NCBI RefSeq assembly: GCF_009720385.1
Contig: NZ_ML769302.1
Coordinates: 592,937-656,936, forward strand
Length of the DNA: 64,000 nucleotides
Origin: Catellatospora vulcania
GTDB taxonomy: Bacteria > Actinomycetota > Actinomycetes > Mycobacteriales > Micromonosporaceae
Direction of reading: 5' to 3'
A model generated the notes under the pieces. The model was given only the letters and a program-made list of their open reading frames with translations. It was not told the origin of the DNA and ran no database searches. Of this stretch, positions 16,609 through 26,037 are shown piece after piece (position 1 is the first letter of the stretch; the number at the start of each line of letters is the position of its first letter). The position numbers were made by a program, and so were the translations under genes.

Positions 16609-17919
16609 CTATTGGATCTTGATCCAGGGACGGTCGGCGGCCGTGCCGGTGCCGGGGCTCAGCCAGACCGAGCCGATCGCGTAGCCGCGCAGGGTACCGT
16701 CGGGCAGGTGGTTCAGGCTCATCTCGGGCAGGCCGGGCACCTGGGCGAAGACGCCGTCCTGCAGCCGCCACACCCCTGCCGCGTTGGCGGCGAGCAGGAT
16801 GCCGCCGCCCAGCGCCACGATCTGGTACGGCGGGCTCTCCTCGGGCAGATCCGCCTGGCGCTGCCAGGCTCGGTCGACCAGCCGCCAGAGCTGCTGCGCG
16901 TCGCCCGTGAGCCAGACCTCGGCGCCGTCGGGGGACAGCAGCAGGCCGAAGCTGCTCGCCTGCGCGGGTACGGGCACCTGCCGCCAGGTGCGCGCGCCGT
17001 CCTCGCTCAGCTGGATCCGCATGGCACCGCCCTCGCGTTCGGGCGAGGTGAGCAGCCAGAACCGGCCGTCCGCGCCGCGGTGCAGCGAGGACGCGCTGTT
17101 GGGCATGCCGCCGAGCCTGGGCTGCGGCCGCACCGGGCCAGAACCGATCTTGACGAGCTGCTCACGCTCGCACTCGACGCCGGACGCGCCGTCCTCGAAA
17201 CCCGTCGCGCCCGGGCAGGTCACCATGTAGCCCTCGTGGCCGTACGCGCGGGCGTCGGCCAGCAGCGCCTCCTTCGGCGGGGTGGAGAGCCGGTGGCTCG
17301 AGAAGGTCGCTCCGCCGTCCCGCGTCAGCAGGAACCTCTCCCTGATGAGGTGCAGCGTGATGGTCTGCGCGTCGAGGGCGTACATGTTGATCACCTTGCC
17401 GTCCAGGCTCGGCACGCCGGTGACCCGGCGCCAGGTGCGCCCGCCGTCCTCGGTGCGGGCCAGCACCACGGCGCACGTGTGGCCGGCCTGCGAGCAGTCG
17501 TCCTCCACACATGCCGTGCTGTCGGCCGGACACCGCTCCAGCAGGGCCCATCCGTGGTCGGCGTCGGTGAACACGAGGTGCGGGGGGAAGCCGGGCGGGA
17601 CCCCGGGCACCTGCACCGGCCGGACTTCGACGGCGGGGCCGGCTTCCGGCGACGGGCTGGGCGACGGGCTGCCCGTGGGGCTGGTCACCGCGGGTGTGGA
17701 CGGAGTGATCACAGGCGGCGGGGTCTCGCCGCGCCCGCCGAGGCTCAGCAGCGTCAGCGGCGCGATGACCGCGGCCAGCGCGAGCGCGGCCAGTGCGCCG
17801 CGCCGGGTGCGCCGGCGGCGGCGTACCGCCACGGCCACGGCCTCGACCGGCGCGGCCCGGAAGGTGCCCGCGGTGCGGTCTGCGAAGTCGGCGAAGGTCT
17901 GGTCCATCGGCTCAGGCAC
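16609..17919 (-). CDS. Membrane-anchored Asp-box propeller protein, coupled to an ECF sigma factor
   Basis: A 436-residue protein. A short cytosolic N-terminus (about 1-35, ending in an Arg cluster) precedes one transmembrane segment (ALAALALAAVIAPLTLLSL), a Pro/Ser/Thr linker and a large extracellular region with Asp-box/BNR motifs TEDGGRTWRR, TRDGGATFSS and SEDGARTWRQ, typical of sialidase-like beta-propellers. GTG 17919 overlaps the end of the sigma gene by eight bases with GAGGAG upstream, implying translational coupling. The layout is that of an anti-sigma or co-sensor: cytosolic tail for the sigma factor, propeller outside. No zinc anti-sigma HxxxCxxC motif is seen in the tail, so the mechanism is open. 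Confidence 0.82.
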   Translation of the reverse strand: MPEPMDQTFADFADRTAGTFRAAPVEAVAVAVRRRRRTRRGALAALALAAVIAPLTLLSLGGRGETPPPVITPSTPAVTSPTGSPSPSPSPEAGPAVEVRPVQVPGVPPGFPPHLVFTDADHGWALLERCPADSTACVEDDCSQAGHTCAVVLARTEDGGRTWRRVTGVPSLDGKVINMYALDAQTITLHLIRERFLLTRDGGATFSSHRLSTPPKEALLADARAYGHEGYMVTCPGATGFEDGASGVECEREQLVKIGSGPVRPQPRLGGMPNSASSLHRGADGRFWLLTSPEREGGAMRIQLSEDGARTWRQVPVPAQASSFGLLLSPDGAEVWLTGDAQQLWRLVDRAWQRQADLPEESPPYQIVALGGGILLAANAAGVWRLQDGVFAQVPGLPEMSLNHLPDGTLRGYAIGSVWLSPGTGTAADRPWIKIQ

Positions 17920-18397
17920 GGCTGCTCTCCTCGCTGACATGGGCGGCCAGCGCGGCCCGGCCGCGCGACAGCCAGGACCGGACGGTGCCTTCGGCGACGC
18001 CCTGCTGCTCGGCGATCTCGGCGGTGGACAGCCGGCCGAGGTGGTGCAGCACGACCGCGAGCCGGTGCTTGGCGGGCAGCTTCGCCAGCGCCTCCACGAG
18101 CGCGACCCGGTCCGGCTCCGGCCCGGCCACGTGCTCCTGGCGCTGGCGGGCCAGGTAGCGCAGCGCGGTGGCGCGCCGCCGCAGGCGGCTGGTGGCCAGG
18201 TTCCAGGCGACCCGGCGCACCCAGCCGATCGGGTCGTCGTACGCGCTGATCCGGTGCCAGCGGTCGTAGGCCCGGCAGAACGCCTCCTGCGCCAGGTCCT
18301 GCGCCTCGGCGTGGTCGCCGAGGTAGGCGTAGAGCTGCGTGGCGAGGCGCTGGAAGTGGGTCGCGTAGAGCTCGGTGAACCCTGCGGGTGGTGACAT
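17912..18397 (-). CDS. ECF sigma factor (SigE-like family)
   Basis: A 161-residue sigma-70 ECF protein. Region 2: FTELYATHFQRLATQLYAYL and DHAEAQDLAQEAFCRAYDRW (core-binding DAEDxxQE-like motif), then DPIGWVRRVAWNLATSRLRR. Region 4: VEALAKLPAKHRLAVVLHHL and STAEIAEQQGVAEGTVRSWL with the HTH. ATG 18397 follows GGGGAGCG. It is the first gene of a two-gene unit with the propeller protein. ECF factors direct RNA polymerase to envelope-stress promoters when an inhibitor lets go; the signal here is unknown. Confidence 0.95.
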   Translation of the reverse strand: MSPPAGFTELYATHFQRLATQLYAYLGDHAEAQDLAQEAFCRAYDRWHRISAYDDPIGWVRRVAWNLATSRLRRRATALRYLARQRQEHVAGPEPDRVALVEALAKLPAKHRLAVVLHHLGRLSTAEIAEQQGVAEGTVRSWLSRGRAALAAHVSEESSRA

Positions 18398-18485
18398 ACG
18401 ACGCTCCCCGTGCGGGCCGGGGCCGCCCACAGCGGCGGCTTTCCTCTGGCACGCGGTGGGACGCGGGAATGTTGCAGGCGAATAT

Positions 18486-19688
18486 CTAGCGGGGCAGCGA
18501 GACCGTCACCACGAGCCCGCCGCCCTCGCGCGGCCGGGCCGCGACCGTGCCGCCGTGCGCGCGGGCGATCGCGCGCACGATCGACAGGCCGAGCCCCACG
18601 CCCTGGTCGGAGCGGGTGCGCTCGCTGCCCCGGCGGAACGGCTCGAACAACCCCTCCACCTCGTACGCCGCCACCGCCGGCCCGCTGTTGGACACCTCCA
18701 GTTCCACCCGGTCGCCCCGGGTGGCGGTCGCGGCCCGCACCCAGCCGCCCCGGACGTTGTGCCGGATGCCGTTGCCGATGAGGTTCTGCGCCACCCGCTC
18801 CAGCAGCACCGGGTCACCGGTGGTCTCCGCGGGGGCCGGCTCGACGGCCACTGCGACGTCGGCCTCGGCCGCCGCACCCGCGCTCTGCAGGCCGACGTGG
18901 TCGACGACGTCGGCGAGGTCCACCGGCCGCCGCTCCACGACCTCGTTCTCCGAGCGGGCCAGCAGCAGCAGCCCTTCGATCAGGCGCTCGTGCCGCCCGT
19001 TGATGTCCAGCAGCGTCTCGCCGAGCCGTTTCACGTCGTCGGACGCGGTCTTGCGGTGCATCGCCAGCTCCACCAGCGACCGGTTCAGCGTCAGCGGCGT
19101 ACGCAGCTCGTGCGAGGCGTTCGCGACGAAGCGCCGCTGCCCGTCGAAGGCCTGGTCGAGCCGGGCCAGCATGGCGTCGAAGGTGTCGGCCAGCTCCTGG
19201 ATCTCGTCGTTCGGGCCGCGCAGCGCGATGCGCTCGTGCAGGCCGCGGTCGGCGGCCGGGGCGGTGCTGATCCGGCGGGCGGTGTCGGTGATCCGGTGCA
19301 GCGGCGACAGCAGCCGGCCCGCGAGCAGCCAGCCCAGCGCGATGGCGACGGCGCCGACCACGACCAGCGCGATCGCACCCTGCTGGAGCAGCGCGATCAT
19401 GGTCGCGTGGCGCAGCGACTCGGCCTGCTTGTCCATGTAGTAGACGAGGTCGGGGTTGTTGTCGATGAGCACCCGCACCCGCGTGCCGCCCTGCTCGGCC
19501 AGCCCGGCCACCCCGGGCGGCTGGGCCAGGTCGGGCAGCGGGGCGCGGAAGGTGAACTTCTGCAGCAGCGACTGGTCGACCAGGAAGTAGGTCACCACCA
19601 GCAGGGCGAGCCCGGCCAGGAAGAACAGCCCGCCGTAGACGAGGGTGAGGCGGGCCCGGATGGTCAGGCGGTACGACGGCAGTCTCAC
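18486..19688 (-). CDS. Sensor histidine kinase
   Basis: A 400-residue membrane kinase. Transmembrane segments at about 14-37 and 99-124 flank a roughly 60-residue extracytoplasmic sensor. A HAMP linker follows, then HisKA with FVANASHELRTPLTLN (His near 193) and an HATPase domain with N-box NLIGNGIRHN and G-box GVGLGLSIVRAIARAHGG. It autophosphorylates and passes phosphate to the OmpR-type regulator whose stop overlaps its GTG start (GTGA at 19685-19688). The divergent MacAB-like export operon is the probable target, so the signal may be an antimicrobial or envelope stress (inference). Confidence 0.96.
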   Translation of the reverse strand: MRLPSYRLTIRARLTLVYGGLFFLAGLALLVVTYFLVDQSLLQKFTFRAPLPDLAQPPGVAGLAEQGGTRVRVLIDNNPDLVYYMDKQAESLRHATMIALLQQGAIALVVVGAVAIALGWLLAGRLLSPLHRITDTARRISTAPAADRGLHERIALRGPNDEIQELADTFDAMLARLDQAFDGQRRFVANASHELRTPLTLNRSLVELAMHRKTASDDVKRLGETLLDINGRHERLIEGLLLLARSENEVVERRPVDLADVVDHVGLQSAGAAAEADVAVAVEPAPAETTGDPVLLERVAQNLIGNGIRHNVRGGWVRAATATRGDRVELEVSNSGPAVAAYEVEGLFEPFRRGSERTRSDQGVGLGLSIVRAIARAHGGTVAARPREGGGLVVTVSLPR

Positions 19689-20341
19689 GGGAGGCGATAC
19701 CCCACTCCGGCGACGGTGGTGATGACGGGCGGGTCGCCCAGCTTGCGGCGCAGCTTGAGGATGGTCAGCCGGACCGCGGAGGTGAACGGGTCGGCGTGCT
19801 CGTCCCAGACCTTCTCCAACAGGCTCTCCGCGGAGACCACCGCCCCCTCCGCCCGCAGCAGCTCGGCCAGCACACCGAACTCCTTGCGCGACAGCGGCAC
19901 GTAGTGGCCGTCCCGGAAGACCTCCCGCCGGGCCTGGTCGAGCCGGATCCCCCCGCGGACCAGGGTCGGCGCGGCAGCCGGGCGGGCACGCCGGCCCAGC
20001 GCGTGCACCCGGGCGGCGAGTTCGGCGAACGCGAACGGCTTGGACAGGTAGTCGTCGGCCCCCAGGGTCAGCCCGGACACCCGGTCGCCCACCTCGGCGG
20101 CCGCGGTCAGCATCAGCACCCGGGCGTCGGCCTGCGAGTCGACCAGGAACCGGCAGACGTCGTCGCCGTGCACCACCGGCAGGTCCCGGTCCAGCAGCAC
20201 CACGTCGTAGTCGTGCACGGCCAGCCGTTCCAGCGCCGCGTCACCGTCGTACACCACGTCGACGGCGTGCGCGTCGTCACGCAGCCATTCGGCGATGGCG
20301 TCGGCGAGCAGCGCCTCGTCTTCGACCACGAGTACCCGCAT
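19685..20341 (-). CDS. OmpR/PhoB-family response regulator
   Basis: A 218-residue regulator. The receiver domain has VVEDE acidic residues near 7-9, phospho-acceptor Asp near 51 (DVVLLDRDLP), Thr in MLTAAA and Lys in YLSKPFAFAE. The C-terminal winged helix shows LSRKEFGVLAELLRAEGAVV, VWDEHADPFTSAVRLTILKL and TTVAGVGYRLP. ATG 20341 starts directly at the receiver; GGGGAGG lies about 10 bases upstream. It is paired with the histidine kinase and divergent from the export operon. A direct repeat in the 164-bp divergent region is a candidate binding site. Confidence 0.96.
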   Translation of the reverse strand: MRVLVVEDEALLADAIAEWLRDDAHAVDVVYDGDAALERLAVHDYDVVLLDRDLPVVHGDDVCRFLVDSQADARVLMLTAAAEVGDRVSGLTLGADDYLSKPFAFAELAARVHALGRRARPAAAPTLVRGGIRLDQARREVFRDGHYVPLSRKEFGVLAELLRAEGAVVSAESLLEKVWDEHADPFTSAVRLTILKLRRKLGDPPVITTVAGVGYRLP

Positions 20342-20421
20342 GTCCGGTCCGCCTCCCCGCCGGTTGGTCCGGCCCGCCAATAGTTACCCGACGTGATGTT
20401 TCCTCGGCGTTATCGCGAGCG

Positions 20422-20441
20422 GAAACGGCCGCGAAACGGCC
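20422..20441. promoter_or_regulatory. Direct repeat GAAACGGCC x2, candidate response-regulator site
   Basis: GAAACGGCC occurs at 20422-20430 and 20433-20441, 11 bases apart (one helical turn), in the divergent region between the two-component genes and the export operon. OmpR-type dimers bind such head-to-tail sites (known); assignment to this regulator is an inference. Confidence 0.5.
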
Positions 20442-20505
20442 CCCCGCGTGAACTGGCCCCCGTGCCGCCGGCGACCGGCCGGCGGCCCGACGAAGGAGAC
20501 ACGCG

Positions 20506-21045
20506 ATGAAGCGAGGGCTACTGGGGGCGGCGTTGGCGCTGCCCCTGATGGCGGCGCTGGCGCTGACCGGCTGCGCGCAGCCGGACGGCGACGACGGCAT
20601 CGCCTCGGTCGGCAACGGGACCGCGGCGGCGACGCCCAGCGCCGGGCCGAGCCTGAGCCAGGAGGAGAAAAGCCTCAAGTTCGCGCAGTGCATGCGCGAG
20701 AACGGCGTCGACATGCCGGACCCCGATCCCAACGGCGGTCCGGTCCGGATACGTATCAGCGGCGGACCGGTCGACCGGGACAAGTTCGAGAAGGCGCAGG
20801 AGGCGTGCAAGCAGTACTCGCCGTTCGGCGAGGGCGGGCCGGGTCAGCTCGACCCCGAGGCGGCGGAGAACATGCGCAAGTTCGCCCAGTGCATGCGTGA
20901 CAACGGGGTGCCGAACTTCCCGGACCCGGACGGCGGCCGCGTGATGATCGACAAGTCGATCGGCGACGACCCGGACTTCGAGGCCGCGCAGAAGCTGTGC
21001 CAGGAGAAGTTCATGCCCGGCGCGACCATGAAGAAGGCGCCGTGA
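20506..21045 (+). CDS. Lipoprotein with two Cys-containing FAQCMR repeats
   Basis: A 179-residue lipoprotein. The signal peptide ends in LALTGC with lipidated Cys near 23. After a short linker there are two homologous units, KFAQCMRENGVDMPDPD (about 58-74) and KFAQCMRDNGVPNFPDPD (about 126-143), each followed by a second Cys (EACKQYS and KLCQEKF), which suggests an internal duplication with one disulphide per unit. The RBS GAAGGAGAC precedes ATG 20506. Its stop overlaps the GTG of the MacA-like gene (GTGA), so it is the first gene of the export operon and may be a substrate-binding or accessory lipoprotein. The family is frequent in actinobacteria but uncharacterised. Confidence 0.85.
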   Translation: MKRGLLGAALALPLMAALALTGCAQPDGDDGIASVGNGTAAATPSAGPSLSQEEKSLKFAQCMRENGVDMPDPDPNGGPVRIRISGGPVDRDKFEKAQEACKQYSPFGEGGPGQLDPEAAENMRKFAQCMRDNGVPNFPDPDGGRVMIDKSIGDDPDFEAAQKLCQEKFMPGATMKKAP

Positions 21046-22162
21046 CCGAGACCGCACAGCTCGCCCCACTGGAGACCCCCGATGCGGCGGCTCCCGTCCG
21101 GCGCCGCCGCCGACGCGGGGCACGTACCGCGCTGCTCGTCGTCGGCGCGCTGGCCGCTGGCGGGGCCGCGGCCGCCGCCGCGGTCGGCTTCGGCGGCGGG
21201 AACGGCAGCACGCCGCCCGCGAGCAACCTGCCTCCGGCCACCGCCCCGGTCACCCGGCAGACCCTGCAGGACAGTCAGACCCTCGACGGCGAGCTCGGCT
21301 TCGGCCCGACCTACTCGGCCGTGAACCGGCTCAACGGGACGGTGACCTGGCTGCCCGAGTCCGGCGCGGTGGTCAACCGCGGCAAACCCCTCTACAAGAT
21401 CGATAACAGTCCGGCCGTGCTGATGTACGGCAACGTGCCCGCGTACCGCGAGCTCAAGGCAGGCGACAAGGGGGCCGACGTCAGGCAGCTGGAGCAGAAC
21501 CTCAAGGCGCTCGGCTACACCGGCTTCACGGTGGACAGCGAGTTCACCGCGTCCACCGCCACCGCGGTGAAGAAGTGGCAGGACAAGCTCGGGCTCGCGG
21601 AGACGGGCCGGGTCGAGTTCGGCCGGGTCGTCTTCGCGTCCGGGCAGGTCCGGGTGGAGAGTCTGGAGGCCACGGTGAGCGCGCCGGCGCAGCCCGGTGC
21701 GGCGGTGCTCAAGTACACGGGCACGGTCCGGGTCGTGGTGGTGCAACTCGACGTCGCCGACCAGCGGCTGGCCAAGGTGGGCGCAGATGTGAAGGTCGAG
21801 TTGCCCGCGGGCGGCACGGCCGAGGGCAAGGTGGCCAAGGCGTACACCGTGATCGAGGCGGGCGGCCAGGGCGAGGAGGCCACCACCAAGATCGAGGCGG
21901 TGGTCTCGCTGGCCGACCAGAAGGCGGTCGCGGGCTTCAACCAGGCTGCCGTCGACGTCACCTTCACCGCCGCGGAGCGCGCCGACGTGCTCACCGTGCC
22001 AGTGTCGGCGCTGGTCGCGCTGCGCGAGGGCGGGTACGGCGTCGAGGTCGTCGAGAACGGCGCGAGCCGCTACCTCGCGGTGGAGACCGGCCTGTTCTCC
22101 GGTGGCCGGGTCGAGGTCAACGGCGAGGGCCTCGCCGAAGGCATGACCGTGGGGATCCCCCG

Positions 22163-22166
<4 letters not shown>
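21042..22166 (+). CDS. MacA/HlyD-like adaptor with peptidoglycan-binding domain
   Basis: A 374-residue membrane-anchored adaptor. An Arg-rich cytosolic start is followed by a helix ([20 protein letters not shown]), a lipoyl/barrel segment, and a PG_binding_1 domain at about 146-185 ([20 protein letters not shown]). Beta-barrel sequence with VKVELPAGG and [20 protein letters not shown] closes the HlyD-like fold. In this actinobacterial type the periplasmic adaptor works with a MacB-type ABC transporter; the wall-binding domain could fix the pump to peptidoglycan. GTG 21042 and the ATGA overlap at its end tie it into a four-gene operon. Confidence 0.9.
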
Positions 22167-22983
<817 letters not shown>

Positions 22984-22987
<4 letters not shown>

Positions 22988-24198
22988 CCGCCCCCGCCCT
23001 GCCCAGGCTCCATCCGGCCCGGATGCGACCCCGCGACGTGCTCCGCGTCGGGGGAGTGGGGCTGCGTACCCGGCCGGTGCGGGCGTTCCTGTCGGCGCTG
23101 GGCATCGCGATCGGCATCGCGGCGATGATCGCCGTGGTGGGCATCTCGTCGTCGTCCCGGGCCGAACTGGACCGCACCCTGGCCGCACTGGGCACCAACC
23201 TGCTCACGGTGACCCCGGGCCGGACCATGTTCGGCGCGGATGCCCAGCTGCCGATGGAGTCGGTCGCGATGATCGCTCGGATCGCCCCGGTGGAGCAGGT
23301 GTCGGCGGTCGGCAAGGTCGACGGAGCCAAGGTCTACCGGTCGGACCGCATCCCCGCGGCGCAGACCAACGGACTGGGCGTGTACGCCGCCCGGCTCGAC
23401 CTGATGGACACGGTCGGGGCGAAACTCCGGGCCGGGACCTGGCTCAACGAGGCCACCGAGCGCTACCCGGCGGTGGTGATCGGCGCGGACACGGCCACTC
23501 GGCTCGGCATCGGCGCGGTCGGCCCGGACACCCAGATCATGGTCGGCGGCCAGCGGTTCACCGTGGTGGGCGTGCTGGAGCCGGTGCCGCTGGCGCCCGA
23601 ACTGGACGCCGCGGTGCTCGTCGGCTGGCCCGCTGCCGCCGACCGGCTCGCCTTCGACGGTCATCCGACGATCGTTTACACCCGTTCGGTCGAGTCGGCC
23701 GTGACCGCGGTGCAGGGCGTGCTCGCGGCGACCGCGAACCCGGAGGCCCCGAACGAGGTCGACGTGTCGCGGCCGTCCGACGCGCTGCAGGCCAAGCAGG
23801 CCGCCAACCAGGCGTTCACCGGGCTGCTGCTCGGGCTGGGCGCGGTGGCGCTGCTGGTCGGCGGGGTCGGGGTGGCCAACACGATGGTCATCTCGGTGCT
23901 GGAGCGGCGGGCCGAGATCGGGCTGCGGCGCTCGCTGGGCGCGACCCGCGGGCAGGTCCGCCTGCAGTTCCTCGCCGAGTCGCTGCTGCTGTCCGCGCTG
24001 GGCGGGGTCGGCGGGGTGCTCCTGGGCATCGCGGTGACCTCCGCCTACTCGGCGTACCAGGGCTGGCCGACGGTGGTCCCGGCCTGGGCGATGCTCGGCG
24101 GGCTGGGGGCGACGCTGGTGATCGGGGGGTTGGCCGGGCTGTATCCGGCGATCCGGGCGTCCCGGCTCTCGCCCACGGAAGCCCTCGCCACGCCGTGA
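22984..24198 (+). CDS. MacB/FtsX-type ABC transporter permease
   Basis: A 404-residue permease with the MacB topology: first helix at about 37-60 ([20 protein letters not shown]), a large extracytoplasmic domain to about 275, then three helices ([57 protein letters not shown]). [20 protein letters not shown] is the conserved cytosolic coupling helix. It forms the transporter with the upstream ATPase and adaptor. A perfect hairpin starts seven bases after the stop and ends the operon. Probable role: drug or peptide export under the divergent two-component system. Confidence 0.95.
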
Positions 24199-24204
24199 CT
24201 GCGA

Positions 24205-24250
24205 GGAAGGGCACCTTCTTGACGCTCCGCGTAGAAGAAGGTGCCCTTCC
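24205..24250 (+). terminator. Perfect 16-bp hairpin ending the export operon
   Basis: GGAAGGGCACCTTCTT (24205-24220) and AAGAAGGTGCCCTTCC (24235-24250) are exact inverses around a 14-base loop. The GAAGGGC arm recurs in hairpins at 43011 and 50035. Confidence 0.85.
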
Positions 24251-24323
24251 GAACACCGGGACCCGTCTGGGCCGGGGGACGGTCGGCCCGGTGGCGCAGG
24301 TGAGGCCGAGGTGAGGCGGTACT

Positions 24324-24342
24324 GACCGGAAACAGCGATCTT
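24324..24342 (-). repeat. Half copy of the AAGATCGCTGTTT repeat
   Basis: GACCGGAAACAGCGATCTT on the plus strand; its complement matches 56337-56355 at 18 of 19 bases. At 56337 the element is a full inverted repeat; here only one arm is present, flanked by GGCGGT/ACCGCC. Confidence 0.6.
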
Positions 24343-24385
24343 TCTGTGAAACCGCCGACAGTCCGGTGCCCGCTGCCCAACCTGG

Positions 24386-24417
24386 ACAAAAAGAAGAGGT
24401 CTCCCGGAGGAGACCTC
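24386..24417 (-). terminator. Intrinsic terminator of the tRNA-Leu gene
   Basis: Read on the minus strand: GAGGTCTCC, loop TCCG, GGAGACCTC, then TTCTTTTTG. Stem arms are 24396-24404 and 24409-24417; the T-run lies at 24388-24395. It starts eight bases after the CCA end of the tRNA and is the clearest rho-independent terminator in the window. Confidence 0.9.
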
Positions 24418-24424
24418 AACTTGC

Positions 24425-24510
24425 TGGTGGGGATGGGGGGAGTTGAACCCCCACGTCCTTTCGGACACACGGACCTGAACCGTGCGCGTCTGCCATTCCG
24501 CCACATCCCC
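24425..24510 (-). tRNA. tRNA-Leu (anticodon CAG), CCA encoded
   Basis: On the minus strand the acceptor arm GGGGATG (from 24510) pairs with CATCCCC, followed by A and the encoded CCA (24425-24427). The anticodon arm is CACGG-TTCAGGT-CCGTG, giving CAG. The long variable arm (TGTCCGAAAGGACGT) is the class II type of leucine tRNAs, and the T arm carries GGTTCAACT. 86 bases including CCA. It reads the CTG codon, the dominant leucine codon in this GC-rich genome. Confidence 0.97.
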
Positions 24511-24789
24511 GCGGCGTGTGCAGGAACTTTGGGAGTCCCCGCGGTTCGCAAGGGAGTCACCTCCCGTTGCGTGCTGGCACAGCTTACGCTATGCCTGCTC
24601 CGCCTCGCCAACCGGTTATCCCGGTCGGCGTTGCGGGGAGAACATTAACACGACCACCTGGCCATGGGTGAAATCGGAGGCAAGGATGGTCGTCATGCTG
24701 GCGTGGCGTCGGCAACGGCGGACGTATTGGGCGAAGACGCGGGAGTGGAGGGCAGATAACATCATGTCCTCGGAACCCGAGGAGGACCG
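24511..24789. promoter_or_regulatory. 279-bp region between tRNA-Leu and fhaA
   Basis: Must contain the divergent promoters of the tRNA (minus) and the fhaA-pknB operon (plus). TAACAT at 24757-24762 is a possible -10 for the operon, but no matching -35 at normal spacing was found. GAGGAGGACC just before 24790 is the RBS of fhaA. Confidence 0.4.
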
Positions 24790-25539
24790 GTGAGCGTGTT
24801 GCAACGCTTCGAGAAACGCCTGGAAGGCCTGGTTGAGGGCGCCTTCGCGAAGGTATTCAAGGGGGTCGTCCACCCTGTGGAGATCCTGAATGCCATGCAG
24901 CGTGAGGCAGAAGCTCACAAGGCGATCCTGGTTGGTGGGCGCACGCTCGTGCCGAACCGCTATGTGATCGATCTCTCGCCCTACGACCACAGTCGTCTGG
25001 CGCCGTACGCGGCCGCGCTGGCTCAGGAGCTGGCGCAGTCGCAGGCCGAGTTCATCGGCGAGCAGGCCTGGACGGTGTACGGCGACGTGATCGTCGAGAT
25101 CGAGCGTGGAGACGGGCTGGACACGGGCATGTTCCGGGTCTCGGCCGAGGTCTACACGGCCGATCAGGCGCCGCAGGCGAGCTACGAGGCCCCGCCGCAG
25201 CAGTACCCGCCGTACGGCGGCCAGCAGGCCGGCCCACCGCCGGGTGGCGGCGGCGCGCGCAACGTGCGCCTCGTCTCCGGTGACGGGCGGACGTTCCCGC
25301 TGGCCATCGGCTCGACCACGATCGGTCGTGGGGACCAGGCCAACCTGCGCCTGCCCGACGTCGGCATCTCGCGGCGGCACGCCCGGCTGGACTTCGACGG
25401 CGCCCAGGTGGTGCTGACCGATCTCGGGTCGACCAACGGGACGATGGTCAACGGCCAGCGGGTCTCCGCGGTCGCCCTGAATCCCGGCGACATGATCCAG
25501 ATCGGCACGACCACCCTGACGTTCCGCGTGGACGGCTGA
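24790..25539 (+). CDS. fhaA: FhaA, DUF3662 and FHA domain protein
   Basis: A 249-residue protein. The N-terminal DUF3662 (1-125: LQRFEKRLEGLVEGAFAKVF, VVHPVEILNAMQREAEAHK, LVPNRYVIDLSPYDH) is joined by a Pro/Gln/Gly linker to a C-terminal FHA domain (about 160-249) with IGRGDQANLRL, VGISRRHARLDF and LGSTNGTMVNG. Mycobacterial FhaA binds the phosphorylated pseudokinase MviN and controls lipid II export and polar growth; PknB phosphorylates it. GTG 24790 directly follows GAGGAGGACC. First gene of the seven-gene operon ending with pknB. Shorter than the mycobacterial protein because the linker is short. Confidence 0.97.
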   Translation: MSVLQRFEKRLEGLVEGAFAKVFKGVVHPVEILNAMQREAEAHKAILVGGRTLVPNRYVIDLSPYDHSRLAPYAAALAQELAQSQAEFIGEQAWTVYGDVIVEIERGDGLDTGMFRVSAEVYTADQAPQASYEAPPQQYPPYGGQQAGPPPGGGGARNVRLVSGDGRTFPLAIGSTTIGRGDQANLRLPDVGISRRHARLDFDGAQVVLTDLGSTNGTMVNGQRVSAVALNPGDMIQIGTTTLTFRVDG

Positions 25540-25545
25540 TCGGCC

Positions 25546-26037
25546 TTGCCTGAAATCGTCCTCACCGCCGCCCGGTTCGGTTTCCTCGTGCTGCTGTGGA
25601 TCTTCGTGTTCACGGTGGTCGGCGTCATCCGACGGGATCTGTTCGCCGGCTCGCGTACGAGCCGGCTGGTCGCCGCACCCCGCGGAGTCGCGGGGAACGC
25701 GCAGGCGGCGGGTAGCGCGCGCCCGGCCAAGGTCAAGAAGGGCCGGGCCGCGCACACCTTGGTGGTCACGGCGGGCTCGCTCGCCGGCACCAAGATCACG
25801 CTGGGCGAGGCTCAGATCACCATCGGCCGGGCGGAGGACTCCACGCTGGTCATCACCGACGACTACGCCTCCGCCCGCCACGCCCGCCTGGTCCCCCGGG
25901 ACGGGCAGTGGATGGTGGAGGACCTCGGCTCGACCAATGGCACGTATCTGGACCGCAGCAAGGTGAGCGGACCTACTCCCGTACCCCTCGGCGTGCCGAT
26001 TCGCATCGGCCGCACGTCCCTCGAATTACGGCCATGA
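25546..26037 (+). CDS. fhaB: FhaB/FipA, membrane-linked FHA protein
   Basis: A 163-residue protein starting at TTG 25546, which aligns with the start of mycobacterial FhaB: LTAARFGFLVLLWIFVFTVV forms the membrane anchor at about 5-28. The FHA domain at about 75-160 has IGRAEDSTLVI, ASARHARLVP and LGSTNGTYLD. FhaB (FipA) in mycobacteria links phospho-signals to FtsZ/FtsQ at division. Only six bases follow fhaA, and its stop overlaps the pstP start (ATGA). Confidence 0.95.
   Translation: MPEIVLTAARFGFLVLLWIFVFTVVGVIRRDLFAGSRTSRLVAAPRGVAGNAQAAGSARPAKVKKGRAAHTLVVTAGSLAGTKITLGEAQITIGRAEDSTLVITDDYASARHARLVPRDGQWMVEDLGSTNGTYLDRSKVSGPTPVPLGVPIRIGRTSLELRP

Noticed and set aside
24482-24793. Plus-strand open frame running through tRNA-Leu into fhaA
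   Set aside because: It overlaps the tRNA, has no RBS and its residues look like translated non-coding sequence.
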